Shown: one piece after another, positions 48,927 through 58,726 of the stretch
Numbering within the stretch: the first letter of the stretch is position 1
Layout of the letters: every line of letters begins with the position of its first letter
Assembly: GCF_001440415.1 (NCBI RefSeq)
Contig: NZ_LLYA01000154.1
Coordinates: 1-64,000 of the forward strand
Source: Bradyrhizobium retamae
GTDB taxonomy: Bacteria; Pseudomonadota; Alphaproteobacteria; Rhizobiales; Xanthobacteraceae
Length of the DNA: 64,000 nt
Reading direction: 5' to 3'
Notes under the pieces: generated by a model
What the model was told of the DNA's origin: nothing
Databases searched by the model: none
What the model saw: the letters and a program-made list of their open reading frames with translations, nothing else
Translations under genes and position numbers: made by a program

Positions 48927-51900
48927 CTATTCGGCAGGCGCGGCGATCGCGGCCGGTCGCGATCGCCGCCGCAGCCGGTCGATCAGGAGATAGATCACCG
49001 GCGTCGTGTACAGCGTCAGGATCTGCGACACGACCAGTCCGCCGATGATGGTGATGCCGAGCGGCCGGCGCAGCTCGGTGCCGGGGCCGGTGGCGATGAC
49101 CAGCGGAATGCCAGCGAACAGCGCCGCCATCGTCGTCATCAGGATCGGCCGGAAGCGGGCGCGGCAGGCCTCGAAGATCGCGTCAGCCGACGACAGGCCC
49201 CGGTGGCGCTCGGCATCGAGCGCGAAGTCCACCATCATGATGCCGTTCTTCTTGACGATGCCGATCAGCAGGATAATGCCGACAAAGGCGATCACGGTCA
49301 GCGGCGTATTGGTCACCTGCAGCGCCAGCAGCGCGCCGAGACCTGCGGATGGCAGGGTGGAGATGATCGTGATCGGATGCGCCAGGCTCTCATAGAGCAC
49401 GCCGAGCACGATATACATCGCCACCAATGCGCCGAGGATCAGAAGCGGCTGCCGCCCGCTGGTCCTATCGAAGTCGCCGGCACTGCCGTCGAAACTGCCG
49501 CGGATGCCCTCCGGCATATGCAGCTCCTCGACCGCGCGCTGGATGTTGGAGGTCGCGACCTCCAGCGGCACATCGGGCAGCAGATTGAACGAGACCGTCG
49601 TCGAGGGGAACGATTGCGAGTGGTACACCGCAAGCGGCGACAGGCCGCGCTGGTAGCGCACCACGGCCGATAGCGGCACCTGGGCGTCGTTGGCACCTGC
49701 CACATAGATCCGCTCCAAATTGGAAGGATCGCTCTGGAACTTCGGGTCGATTTCCAGCACCACCATGTACTGGTTGCGCTGGGTATAGATGATCGAAATC
49801 TGGCGCTGCGCGAAGGCGTTGTTCAGGGCGTTGTCGATGTCCTGGACGCTAACGCCGAGGCTCGAGGCGGTCTTGCGGTCGATCACCAGCGACAATTGCA
49901 GCCCGCCGGGGTCGCGGTCGCTGGAGATGTCGGTGATACCCTCCACCGTCTCCATGCGCTTGGCGACCAGCGGCGCCCATTTCTGCAGGAGCTCGAGATT
50001 CGTGCTCGACAGCGTGTACTGGTAATCGGAATCGCTTTGCCTACCGCCGGTGCGGAGGTCCTGCGCCGCGAACATGAACAGGCGGATGCCGGCGACCCGG
50101 TAGAGATTCTTGCGCAGGCGATCGATCACCTGCGCCGTCGACATGCCGGCCCGCTCCTCCGGCGGCTTCAGGCTGATGAACATGGTGCCGCGGTTGGAGC
50201 CGCCGCCGCCCGGACCGGCGGTGCCGCCGAGTGAAGAGCCGATGGCGGCGACCGCCGGATCGGCCATCACGATATCGGCCAGTTGCTGCTGCAGCCCGAG
50301 CATCGCCTGGAACGAGGTATCGGGAGATGCGCGCGTGGCGCCGATCACAAGACCGCTGTCGTCGGTCGGGAAGTAGCCTTTCGGCGTCTTGATATAGAGC
50401 ACCACCGTCAGCGCAATGGTGGCAAAGAACACGAGTAGGGTCAGGAACGGGAAGCCGAGCACCGCCCGCAGCGTCCAGGTGTAGAAGGAAACGATGCGCG
50501 ACAGCGTGCCCTCGACCAGCCGGTCGAACCAGGTCGCACGATCGGAGGTCGCTTCCTTGATATAATGCGCGCAGATCATCGGCGTGATCGTGAGTGACAC
50601 GACCGTCGACACCACGATGGCAAAGGTCAACGTCAGAGAGAATTCGCGCAGCAGCCGGCCGACGATGCCGTCCATGAAAATCAGCGGCGTGAAGGCCGCG
50701 ATCAGCGACAGGCTGATCGACAGCACGGTGAAGCCGATCTGCTTGGCGCCTTCGAGCGCCGCCGGATACGGCGCCATGCCATGTTCTAGGTTGCGGTACA
50801 TGTTCTCGATCATGACGATGGCGTCGTCAACCACGAAGCCGACCGAGATCGCCAACGCCATCAGCGACAGATTGTCGATCGAGAAGCCGGCGAGCCACAT
50901 CCCGGCGCAGGTGCCGGCCAGCGCCAGCGGCACCGAAACGCCGGCCGCAATGGTCGGCGTCAGCCGCCGCAGGAACGCGAACACCACCACCATGACGAGA
51001 AATGCCGTCGCCAGCAGCGTGTACTGCATGTCGAGCACGCTGGCGCGGATGGTGCCGGTGCGGTCGACGAGGGTCGAAATTTCCACGCCGCCGGGCAGCC
51101 ACTGCTTCAGTTCGGGCAGCAGCGCCCTCACCCGGTCGACAGTATCGATCACGTTGGCATCGCCCTGCTTGGTGATCTGGATCAGGACCGCCGGCTGCTT
51201 GTTGAACCAGGCGATCGAGCGGCTGTTGCGGACGGAATCCTCGACCTCGGCGACATCGACGAGGCGGACGAAATTGCCGGCCGAACTCTTGATGATGATG
51301 TCGCGGAATTCGGCCGCGGTACGCATCTGCTTGTTGGTCGAGATCGTCTCGCTCTGGCGGCCGCCGTTGAAAATGCCGACCGGTCCCAGCGGATTGGCAT
51401 TGATGATGGCGAGCCGCACGTCGTCGGTCGCGATCCCGGCATTCGACAGCGCCACGGGGTTCAGCGCAATCCGTACCGCCGGCTGGTCGGCGCCGGTGAC
51501 GTTGACTTCGCCTACCCCCGGAACCTGCGAGATGCGCTGCGCAATCACGGTATCGGCGACGTCATACATCGCACTCGTCGTCAGCGTCTTAGACGTCAGC
51601 GCCAGCACGAACACCGGGGCGGCCGCGGGATTGGCCTTGCGGAATCGTGGCAACGACGGCAGGTCGGTCGGCAGATCCGCCAGCGAAGCGTTGATCGCCG
51701 CCTGCACGTCGCGCGCGGCGCGGTCGATGTTGCGGCCGATCGAGAACTGCAACTGGATGCTGGTGGTGCCGAGCGAACTGGTCGAGGTGATCCGGTCAAG
51801 GCCCGCAATCTGGCCGAGCCGGCGCTCCAACGGCGCGGCGACCGTCGAGGCCATCACGGAAGGATCGGCGCCGGGACGCGTGGCGGACACCCGGATCATC

Positions 51901-52031
51901 GGGAAGTCGATGTTGGGCACCGACGAGACCGGCAGGAAAACATAGGCGACCATGCCGACGAGGAAGAGCCCGATCGCCAGCAGCGTGGTACCAACCGGCC
52001 GGCGGATGAAGGGCTCCGAGATCGATGCCAT
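48927..52031 (-). CDS. RND multidrug efflux permease (MdtC-like)
   Basis: 1034 residues, 12 membrane helices in the usual 1+5 and 1+5 arrangement with two large periplasmic loops. The proton-relay Asp pair is in TM4 (VGFVVDDAIVMIEN). The N-terminus MASISEPFIRRPVGTTLLAIGLFLVGMVAYVFLPVSSVPNIDFP is typical. The next upstream gene ends directly before this start, with no gap. MdtB and MdtC form heterotrimers in enterobacteria; this is the second of the pair. Confidence 0.93.
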   Translation of the reverse strand: MASISEPFIRRPVGTTLLAIGLFLVGMVAYVFLPVSSVPNIDFPMIRVSATRPGADPSVMASTVAAPLERRLGQIAGLDRITSTSSLGTTSIQLQFSIGRNIDRAARDVQAAINASLADLPTDLPSLPRFRKANPAAAPVFVLALTSKTLTTSAMYDVADTVIAQRISQVPGVGEVNVTGADQPAVRIALNPVALSNAGIATDDVRLAIINANPLGPVGIFNGGRQSETISTNKQMRTAAEFRDIIIKSSAGNFVRLVDVAEVEDSVRNSRSIAWFNKQPAVLIQITKQGDANVIDTVDRVRALLPELKQWLPGGVEISTLVDRTGTIRASVLDMQYTLLATAFLVMVVVFAFLRRLTPTIAAGVSVPLALAGTCAGMWLAGFSIDNLSLMALAISVGFVVDDAIVMIENMYRNLEHGMAPYPAALEGAKQIGFTVLSISLSLIAAFTPLIFMDGIVGRLLREFSLTLTFAIVVSTVVSLTITPMICAHYIKEATSDRATWFDRLVEGTLSRIVSFYTWTLRAVLGFPFLTLLVFFATIALTVVLYIKTPKGYFPTDDSGLVIGATRASPDTSFQAMLGLQQQLADIVMADPAVAAIGSSLGGTAGPGGGGSNRGTMFISLKPPEERAGMSTAQVIDRLRKNLYRVAGIRLFMFAAQDLRTGGRQSDSDYQYTLSSTNLELLQKWAPLVAKRMETVEGITDISSDRDPGGLQLSLVIDRKTASSLGVSVQDIDNALNNAFAQRQISIIYTQRNQYMVVLEIDPKFQSDPSNLERIYVAGANDAQVPLSAVVRYQRGLSPLAVYHSQSFPSTTVSFNLLPDVPLEVATSNIQRAVEELHMPEGIRGSFDGSAGDFDRTSGRQPLLILGALVAMYIVLGVLYESLAHPITIISTLPSAGLGALLALQVTNTPLTVIAFVGIILLIGIVKKNGIMMVDFALDAERHRGLSSADAIFEACRARFRPILMTTMAALFAGIPLVIATGPGTELRRPLGITIIGGLVVSQILTLYTTPVIYLLIDRLRRRSRPAAIAAPAE

Positions 52032-55000
52032 CTACTGCATCCCCTCGGTGGCGCCAGCGACCGGCGGCCCGGTGGGCCCTGGCTCCGGCACGGCCTTCTG
52101 AATTTTCCGGTTGAGCCGGTCGAGCGCCAGGTAAATCACCGGCGTCGTATAGAGCGTCAGCAATTGGCTCAGCAGCAAGCCGCCGATGATGGAAATGCCG
52201 AGCGGAAAGCGCAATTCTGCGCCAGTACCGCTTTCGATCGCCAGCGGCAGCGCGCCGAACAGCGCCGCCAGCGTCGTCATCATAATGGGGCGGAAGCGCA
52301 ACAGGCAGGCCTGCACGATGGCTTCGTTCGGCGACATGCCCTGATGCCGCTCGGCTTCAAGCGCAAAGTCGATCATCATGATCGCGTTCTTCTTGACGAT
52401 GCCCATCAGCAGGATGATGCCGATCAGGCCGATCACCGACAGGTCCTGCCCGAACAACATCAGCGCCAGAATGGCGCCGACGCCGGCGGACGGCAGCGTC
52501 GAGAGAATGGTGATCGGGTGAATGTAGCTCTCATAGAGCACGCCAAGCACGATGTAGATGGTGACGATCGCCGCCAGAATGAGCCATGGCTGGCCGGCCA
52601 GCGACTTGGCGAATTCGGCCGCGTCACCCGCATAGACGCCGACAATGCTGCCAGGCATGCCGATCCTGGTCTCGATCTGCTTGACCGCCTCGACGGCATC
52701 GCCCAACGCCTCGCCGGGGGCGAGGTTGAAACTGAGCGAGACGGCCGGAAACTGCGCGAGATGCGAAATCGCCAGCGGCGCGGTCGTGCGGGTCAGCGTC
52801 GCCACTGCCGACAGCGGCACCTGGGCGCCGGGCGCGCCGGCGGTCGTGCTCGCGGCCCCCGGGAGATAGAGTTTCGACAGGATCGAGGGGTCGCGCTGGT
52901 ACATCGGCATCGCCTCCAGCACCACGCGATACTGGTTGGCCTGGCCGTAGATCGTCGAAATCTGCCGCTGCGCAAAGGCGTCATTGAGGGTGTCGTTGAC
53001 CGCCTGGAGGCTGACGCCGAGCTGGCCGGCGCGTTGACGATCGATGTTGAGCGCGGCGCGCAAGCCGCCCTCCTGCGCTTCCGACGAGACATCGCGGAAC
53101 AGCGGATCCCGGCGCATCTCGGCAATGAGCTTCTGCGACCATAGCGAGACCTGCGCGGCATCGGTGCCGGTCAGTATGTACTGGTACTGCGAGCGGCTCG
53201 ACTGGGTCGAGATCTGCACGTCCTGCACCGGCTGGAAATAGATGGTCATGCCGGGAATTTTCGCTGTGCGCTGTTTCAGCCGGTCGACCACCACGGAAAT
53301 ATCATCGTGCCGCTCGCCGCGCGGCCTAAGCGTCATCACCAGACGCCCGACATTGGTGGTCGGATTGACCGATCCGGCCCCGATCACGGAGACGACGCCG
53401 ATCACGTCTGGATCGGCCTGGATCGCGGCCGCCGCCGTCGCCTGCCGGCTTTGCATCTCGGCAAAGGAAACATCGGGACCGGCCTCGGTCACTGCGGTGA
53501 TCGAGGCCGTATCCTGCAGCGGCAGAAAGCCCTTCGGCGCGATCACATACATGATTAGCGTCGCGGCGATGGTGGCGAACGTCACCACAAGGGTCGCGCG
53601 CTGGCGCCGCAGCACCCACAGCAGCGTGCGATGGTAGAAGGCGACCATGCGGTCGATAAAGCGGCTGACGGCGGCAAGCCCTGGGACCGTCATCTCTTCC
53701 CCGACATGCTTGAGCAGCCGCGAACACATCATCGGCGTCAGCGTCAGCGAGACGATCGCCGAGGTCACGACCGCAATCGTCAGCGTCAGCGCAAATTCGC
53801 GGAACATGCGCCCGACCAGCCCTGACATGAACAGAAGTGGAATGAATACCGCGGTCAGCGACACCGTCAGCGAGATCACGGTAAAACCGATTTCGCTGGC
53901 GCCCTTCAGCGACGCCTCCATCACCGACTCGCCGTCTTCCATGTGACGGACGATGTTCTCGATCATCACGATGGCGTCGTCGACCACGAATCCGGTGCCG
54001 ATCGTCAGCGCCATCAGCGACAGATTGTCGAGGCTGAAGCCTGCAAAATACATGATGCCGAAGCTCGTGATCAGCGACAGCGGCAGCGCCACGCCCGCGA
54101 TCAGGGTCGCGCGCAGCGACCGCAGGAACAGCAACACCACCAGCGTCACCAGCACCACGGAAAGGATCAGCGTGAACTGGACGTCCCGCACCGAGGCACG
54201 GATGGTGACGGTGCGGTCGGAGACGATGGTCAGATTGACGCCGGCCGGAATCGCGCGCTGCACCTTGGGTATTTCGTCGCGGATCTGCCTGACGACCTCG
54301 ATAACGTTGGCGCCGGGCTGGCGCTGGATGTCGATGATGACGGCCGGCGTGCCCTGATACCAGCCGCCGGTGCGATCGTTTTCCAGCCCGTCGATGATGG
54401 TGGCGACGTCGCCGATCGTGACGGGTGAGCCGTTGCGATAGGCGATGATGATGGGCTTGTAAGCCTCCGCTGCCGCAATCTGGTCGTTGGCGGCAATGGT
54501 GTAGGCCTGCTGCGCACCGTCGAGCGATCCCTTCGGCCCTGAGACGTTGGCGCCCGCGATGGCGCTACGCAAATCTTCCATCGAGATGCCGTAAGCGGCG
54601 AGCCGCGCCAGATCGGCCTGCACCCGCACCGCAGGCTTGAGCCCGCCGAGGATTGCAACGCGCCCGACGCCGGAAATCTGGCTGAGCCGCTGGCCGAGGA
54701 TGGTGTCGGCTATATCGCTCATGGCGCGCAGCGAAATCGTCTCCGACGTCAGCGCCAGAGTCAAAACCGGCGCATCCGCCGGGTTTACCTTGGCGTAGGT
54801 CGGCGGATACGGCAGATTCCTTGGCAGGATGCCCGCCGCTGCGTTGATGGCCGCCTGCACATCCTGGGTGGCGCCGTCGATGTCGCGGTTGAGGTCGAAC
54901 TGCAGCGATATCTGGCTGACGCCGAACGAGGAGGTCGACTGCATCGAGGACAGCGAGGGAATCTGCCCGAGCTGGCGCTCCAGCGGCGCCGTGATGAGCG

Positions 55001-55181
55001 AGGCGACCACGTCGGGGCTGGCGCCCGGCAGTTGCGTCGTCACCTGCACGGTCGGGAAATCGACCTGCGGCAGCGCCGATACCGGCAGCGCCCAGTAGCC
55101 GAGCGCGCCGCCGATCATCAGCGCGATCCCAAGTAGCGAGGTCGCGATCGGCCGGCGGATGAACGGTTCGGAGACGCTCAT
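52032..55181 (-). CDS. RND multidrug efflux permease (MdtB-like)
   Basis: 1049 residues, the first permease of the tandem pair: MSVSEPFIRRPIATSLLGIALMIGGALGYWALPVSALPQVDFP. TM4 has GTGFVVDDAIVMIEN and the periplasmic loops are full length. It lies 48 bases after the membrane-fusion protein gene. Together with the MdtC-like subunit it is expected to use the proton gradient to push bile-salt- or antibiotic-like compounds, or plant compounds, through the outer-membrane channel. Confidence 0.93.
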   Translation of the reverse strand: MSVSEPFIRRPIATSLLGIALMIGGALGYWALPVSALPQVDFPTVQVTTQLPGASPDVVASLITAPLERQLGQIPSLSSMQSTSSFGVSQISLQFDLNRDIDGATQDVQAAINAAAGILPRNLPYPPTYAKVNPADAPVLTLALTSETISLRAMSDIADTILGQRLSQISGVGRVAILGGLKPAVRVQADLARLAAYGISMEDLRSAIAGANVSGPKGSLDGAQQAYTIAANDQIAAAEAYKPIIIAYRNGSPVTIGDVATIIDGLENDRTGGWYQGTPAVIIDIQRQPGANVIEVVRQIRDEIPKVQRAIPAGVNLTIVSDRTVTIRASVRDVQFTLILSVVLVTLVVLLFLRSLRATLIAGVALPLSLITSFGIMYFAGFSLDNLSLMALTIGTGFVVDDAIVMIENIVRHMEDGESVMEASLKGASEIGFTVISLTVSLTAVFIPLLFMSGLVGRMFREFALTLTIAVVTSAIVSLTLTPMMCSRLLKHVGEEMTVPGLAAVSRFIDRMVAFYHRTLLWVLRRQRATLVVTFATIAATLIMYVIAPKGFLPLQDTASITAVTEAGPDVSFAEMQSRQATAAAAIQADPDVIGVVSVIGAGSVNPTTNVGRLVMTLRPRGERHDDISVVVDRLKQRTAKIPGMTIYFQPVQDVQISTQSSRSQYQYILTGTDAAQVSLWSQKLIAEMRRDPLFRDVSSEAQEGGLRAALNIDRQRAGQLGVSLQAVNDTLNDAFAQRQISTIYGQANQYRVVLEAMPMYQRDPSILSKLYLPGAASTTAGAPGAQVPLSAVATLTRTTAPLAISHLAQFPAVSLSFNLAPGEALGDAVEAVKQIETRIGMPGSIVGVYAGDAAEFAKSLAGQPWLILAAIVTIYIVLGVLYESYIHPITILSTLPSAGVGAILALMLFGQDLSVIGLIGIILLMGIVKKNAIMMIDFALEAERHQGMSPNEAIVQACLLRFRPIMMTTLAALFGALPLAIESGTGAELRFPLGISIIGGLLLSQLLTLYTTPVIYLALDRLNRKIQKAVPEPGPTGPPVAGATEGMQ

Positions 55182-55229
55182 GGTTGCGTGCTCACTTTAC
55201 GAATTCATTTCAGGCGTACGGCGTATCGA

Positions 55230-56621
55230 TCATGGCTGCGACTTCGCAGCGCCGCCGCGCGCTGGCTCGGCCGGTGCCGGGCCGGTTTGTCCCTTTTGAT
55301 CGCCCTCGCCGCGCTCGCGCTTGCCGCGGCGCTCGCCATCGTTTGCTTGCCCCTCCTTGCCCGGACCTGCCTTGGCATCGGGGCTGCGGCTGCGCTTGCG
55401 CGGCGCGAGGTCGGCGGTTGGCGCCCTATCGTCGGTGCCAATCAAGACCTTGGCGCCGTCAGACAGATTGGCAAAGCCGGTGGTCACCACGCGGTCGGAG
55501 ATCGAAAGCCCGCTCGCGATGACAGCATCGTGTTCGTTCTGCTGCGTCACCACGACTGGCTTGGCGGTCGCGACATTGTCGGGGCCGATCACATAGCTGA
55601 ATGTCCCAACCGGACCACGTTGCACCGCCGAGCTCGGTACCACGATCGCCTTCTCCAGCGTTTCGACCTTCAGCCGCACATTGACAAACTGTCCGGGCCA
55701 GAGCTGGAGTTTGGCGTTGGGAAACTCCGCCTTCAGCTTAAGCGTGCCGGTGGTCGGATCGACCTGGTTGTCGATGCCTTTGAGCGTACCGGTGTCGATG
55801 ACGGTCACGCCGTCATTGCCGAACACGTCCACCGCCAGCACGCCTTTGGCGGCGGCAGCGTTGACCCGCACGATCTGCTGCTGCGGCAGACTGAACTGCA
55901 CCGCGATCGGCTGCAGTTGGGTGATGATAACGAGGCCGGTGACGTCGGAGGCGCGGATGATGTTGCCCTGATCGACCTGGCGCAGGCCGGCGCGCCCAGA
56001 CAACGGCGCGATGACCTTGGTATAGCCGAGCATCGCCTTGGCATTGTCGATCGCGGCCTGATCGGCCTGCACCAGCGCTTCCTGCTGGGCGACCACGGCG
56101 CGCTGCGTATCGGCCTGCTGCTTGGATCCGGCATTCGAGGCGGCAAGCTGCTGATAGCGCGCCAGATCGAGCTTCTGGTTGGCGAGCAGCGCTTCGTCCT
56201 GCGCCTTCTTCGCCACCGCCTGATCGTACTGCGCCTGGTAGATCACGGGATCGATTTCGGCCAGCACATCGCCCTGCTTGACGTCCTGACCTTCGACGAA
56301 GTTCACCTTGATCAGCTTGCCGTCGACCTGGGCGCGCACCGTCACCGTGTTCAGCGCGCGGACCGAGCCCACGGCATCGAGATAGACCGGCACATCCTGC
56401 GTGCGGGGCATAGCCGCCAGCACCGGCACCGGGAGATCGGGACGTGCACCGGGCCCGCCACGACCGGTCTGTTTCTGCTGAAAGGCGTTCCAGCCGAGAT
56501 AGCCGAGACCGCCGAGGATCAACAGCGTGATCGAAAGCGACACCATCCGCCGGCCAATGCCGCGTACGACCCGCTTTCCGGCCGTCTTCGGGTCGTCCTT
56601 CACTTCCGGCTTAAAGAGCAT
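55230..56621 (-). CDS. Efflux membrane-fusion protein (MdtA-like)
   Basis: 463 residues from the ATG at 56621 (MLFKPEVKDDPKTAG); the frame is open upstream inside the preceding gene. One N-terminal membrane helix (VSLSITLLILGGLGYLGWNAF), a hairpin of two helices (QYDQAVAKKAQDEALLANQKLDLARYQQLAA), then lipoyl and barrel domains (PLSGRAGLRQVDQGN, VFGNDGVTVIDTGTLKGIDNQVDPTTGTLKLKAEFPN). The C-terminal tail is long and charged (RKRSRSPDAKAGPGKEGQANDGERRGKRERGEGDQKG), unlike typical MdtA. It overlaps the channel gene by 11 bases. Confidence 0.93.
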   Translation of the reverse strand: MLFKPEVKDDPKTAGKRVVRGIGRRMVSLSITLLILGGLGYLGWNAFQQKQTGRGGPGARPDLPVPVLAAMPRTQDVPVYLDAVGSVRALNTVTVRAQVDGKLIKVNFVEGQDVKQGDVLAEIDPVIYQAQYDQAVAKKAQDEALLANQKLDLARYQQLAASNAGSKQQADTQRAVVAQQEALVQADQAAIDNAKAMLGYTKVIAPLSGRAGLRQVDQGNIIRASDVTGLVIITQLQPIAVQFSLPQQQIVRVNAAAAKGVLAVDVFGNDGVTVIDTGTLKGIDNQVDPTTGTLKLKAEFPNAKLQLWPGQFVNVRLKVETLEKAIVVPSSAVQRGPVGTFSYVIGPDNVATAKPVVVTQQNEHDAVIASGLSISDRVVTTGFANLSDGAKVLIGTDDRAPTADLAPRKRSRSPDAKAGPGKEGQANDGERRGKRERGEGDQKGQTGPAPAEPARGGAAKSQP

Positions 56622-58098
56622 CGACCGGCCTTTCCATCCTGGGCTCCCAGCCGCCCCCCAGCGCCTGATAGAGGCTGACGATTGCCAGCAGCCGGGCCAG
56701 TTGAGCCTGTGACAGCGCATCCTCGGCCTGGAACAATGTTAGCTGCGTATTTAGCACGACTACGATGTCGGCAGTCCCGGCCCGTAATTGCTGCTCGGAC
56801 AATTCAAACGCCCGCCGCGACGACGCCACGACCTCGCGCTGCAGCCGCAACCTCTCGGTGGTCTGGCGGATCGACATCAGGGCGTTATCGACATCGGCAA
56901 AGGCTTGCACCACCGTCTTGCGGTAGGTCTGCAGCAGTTCTTCCTGCAGCGCCTTGGTGAGCTCGAAATTGCCGAGGATCCGGCCGCCGTCGAAGATCGG
57001 TTGGGTCAGGCTGCCGACCATGCTGAAGAACGCGGCTTGCGGCTGAAACAGCGCCGTCAACGCCGAGCTTTGATAACCGCCCTGCCCCGTCAGTTGAATG
57101 CTCGGAAAGAACTGCGCGCGGGCGCTGCCGACATTGGCGGTGGCCGAGGCAAGCTGCGCTTCCTGGCGGCGGATGTCGGGGCGTTGCGTCAGCAACTCGG
57201 AAGGCAGGCCCGGCGTGACGCGCGGCGCGGCAATCCGATTGAGTGTTCCGCCAGTGACACGCACGGATTCTGGCGGACGCGACACCAAAGTCGCCAGCGC
57301 ATTGATGTTCTGGTCGAGCGTCTGCCGCAGCGGCGGCACCAGCGCGCGCTGATTGGCCACCACGCTTTCCTGTTGCGCGACGTCGAGGTCGGTACCGGTG
57401 CCGGCTCTGAAGCGCTCCTTGATGGCACTCAGGATGCGCTCGGCGCTCGCGATGTTTCGCTGTGCGGTACGAATCCGATCCTGCGCGGCGAGCACCTGGA
57501 AATAGGCATTGGCGACCGTCGTCAGCGTGGTCAGCGCGATGACGTCGCGGTCAAAGCGCCTGGCGACCGCAGTCTCCTCCGCCGCCTGAGCGGCGTCGCG
57601 GTTCTTGCCCCAGAAATCCAATTCGTAGCTCGCGCTGAGCGATGCCGAATAGTTGACCACCTCACGGCCGCCAATGGACAGTCCGCTGGCGCTCGAACCG
57701 GAGGTGCGGGAATAGCTCTCCGACCCGGTGCCGCTGAGAGTTGGCAGCAACGCAGCGCCCGCGATTCGTGCCTGCGCATCGGCCTGCCTGAACCGCGCGG
57801 TGGCGGCCGCAATGTCCAGATTGACGGTCTGCGCCTCTTCCATCAGGCCCGTCAGCTCCCGCGAACGAAATCCGCGCCACCAGTCCAGCGTCGGTGGTGC
57901 GTCTGCGGCCTTCGAAAGCCGGGCCGCCTTGTAGCCATCGGGTATGTCGAGCGCAGGGTCGGGAAGGTCCTTGGTCAGAATGCAGCCCGCGGAGCTGGCG
58001 ACGAGCCCCAGCACGGCAAGCGATCGCGCCAGCCGCTTGCCGCCCGGAATGAGAACAGACCAACCTTCGATCGCAGCAGTTGCAATTCGCTGGGTCAC
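56611..58098 (-). CDS. Outer-membrane efflux lipoprotein (OprM/NodT type)
   Basis: 495 residues from a GTG at 58098 with GGAG seven bases upstream; no ATG is available in the frame upstream. The signal peptide ends in a lipobox SSAGC, so it is a lipoprotein. The NodT-type repeats are LDWWRGFRSRELTGLMEEA, FRQADAQARIAGAALLPTLSG, and near the end LQREVVASSRRAFELSEQQLRAGTADIVVVLNTQ. It is the outer-membrane exit of the MdtABC-like pump and the first gene of the four-gene operon. Confidence 0.93.
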   Translation of the reverse strand: MTQRIATAAIEGWSVLIPGGKRLARSLAVLGLVASSAGCILTKDLPDPALDIPDGYKAARLSKAADAPPTLDWWRGFRSRELTGLMEEAQTVNLDIAAATARFRQADAQARIAGAALLPTLSGTGSESYSRTSGSSASGLSIGGREVVNYSASLSASYELDFWGKNRDAAQAAEETAVARRFDRDVIALTTLTTVANAYFQVLAAQDRIRTAQRNIASAERILSAIKERFRAGTGTDLDVAQQESVVANQRALVPPLRQTLDQNINALATLVSRPPESVRVTGGTLNRIAAPRVTPGLPSELLTQRPDIRRQEAQLASATANVGSARAQFFPSIQLTGQGGYQSSALTALFQPQAAFFSMVGSLTQPIFDGGRILGNFELTKALQEELLQTYRKTVVQAFADVDNALMSIRQTTERLRLQREVVASSRRAFELSEQQLRAGTADIVVVLNTQLTLFQAEDALSQAQLARLLAIVSLYQALGGGWEPRMERPVDAL

Positions 58099-58488
58099 AC
58101 CCGTTCTCCACCGGGCAAATCCCGGCCCGGCGCAATTTGAGCGCTTCTCCTGTTGGGCTGCGACACGTTCACGGGGGTGATGCTTCCGTTGGAACCGAAC
58201 TCCGATATTAGCCTTGCGATCAGCACGCGGACAGCCCCGCGCAGTCCTCGCCGGTCGTGCGTTCAGGTGCGTAAAACGGGCAACAAGGAGCTCACTTCCC
58301 CTTGTTTTATAGGTTTGGAACGATGTCGGGACGCCGCAGGACCGTCGAATTCTTACGAAGATTTCATGGGGTTTTTCCCCTGTTCTGACGTCCGGCACCG
58401 GCTCATCGCACAGCGGAGCCCCGGCCTGTGGCCGATTCGAAACTCCGGGAACAGGCCCTCCATATCTCATCATGCAATGGAGGCCGAA
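58099..58488. other. Divergent promoter region, no gene seen
   Basis: It lies between the efflux operon (minus) and the remnant plus cfa (plus). The sequence from 58290 to 58400 is less GC-rich (CTTGTTTTATAGGTTTGGAAC, TTCTTACGAAGATTTCATGG). No open frame with support and no obvious regulator gene for the pump. Confidence 0.5.
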
Positions 58489-58704
58489 ATGCGAGTCGCG
58501 GTAGTGGGTTCGAGAATCAGCGGCAATGCTTCTGCGTCAACCCGCGCGGCGCTCTGTCTCCACGAGGAATGCAGCGGCCGGTCCCACGGCGGCCTTCAAT
58601 ACCAGCTTGGCGAGTGGAAAAATCAACGTCTATACTTCGCCCGCGTTGTCCACCCGTGCCAAGCATTGGAGCAGGGTCGATCGGCCATGCGAAGCCCCGG
58701 GTAA
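58489..58704 (+). pseudogene. 5' remnant of an FAD/NAD(P)-binding flavoprotein upstream of cfa
   Basis: GGAGG (58479-58483) precedes an ATG and the peptide MRVAVVGSRISGNASAS. A single base change (G to A) would restore the dinucleotide-binding motif VAVVGSGISGNA of amine-oxidase-like flavoproteins. After about 18 residues the similarity ends, and the frame stops at 58702. In related genomes a flavoprotein gene and a DUF1365 gene often precede cfa; here only the start remains, 22 bases before cfa. The identification rests on a short motif. Confidence 0.5.
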
Positions 58705-58726
58705 ACCGCAATTCGATGGATCGCAC

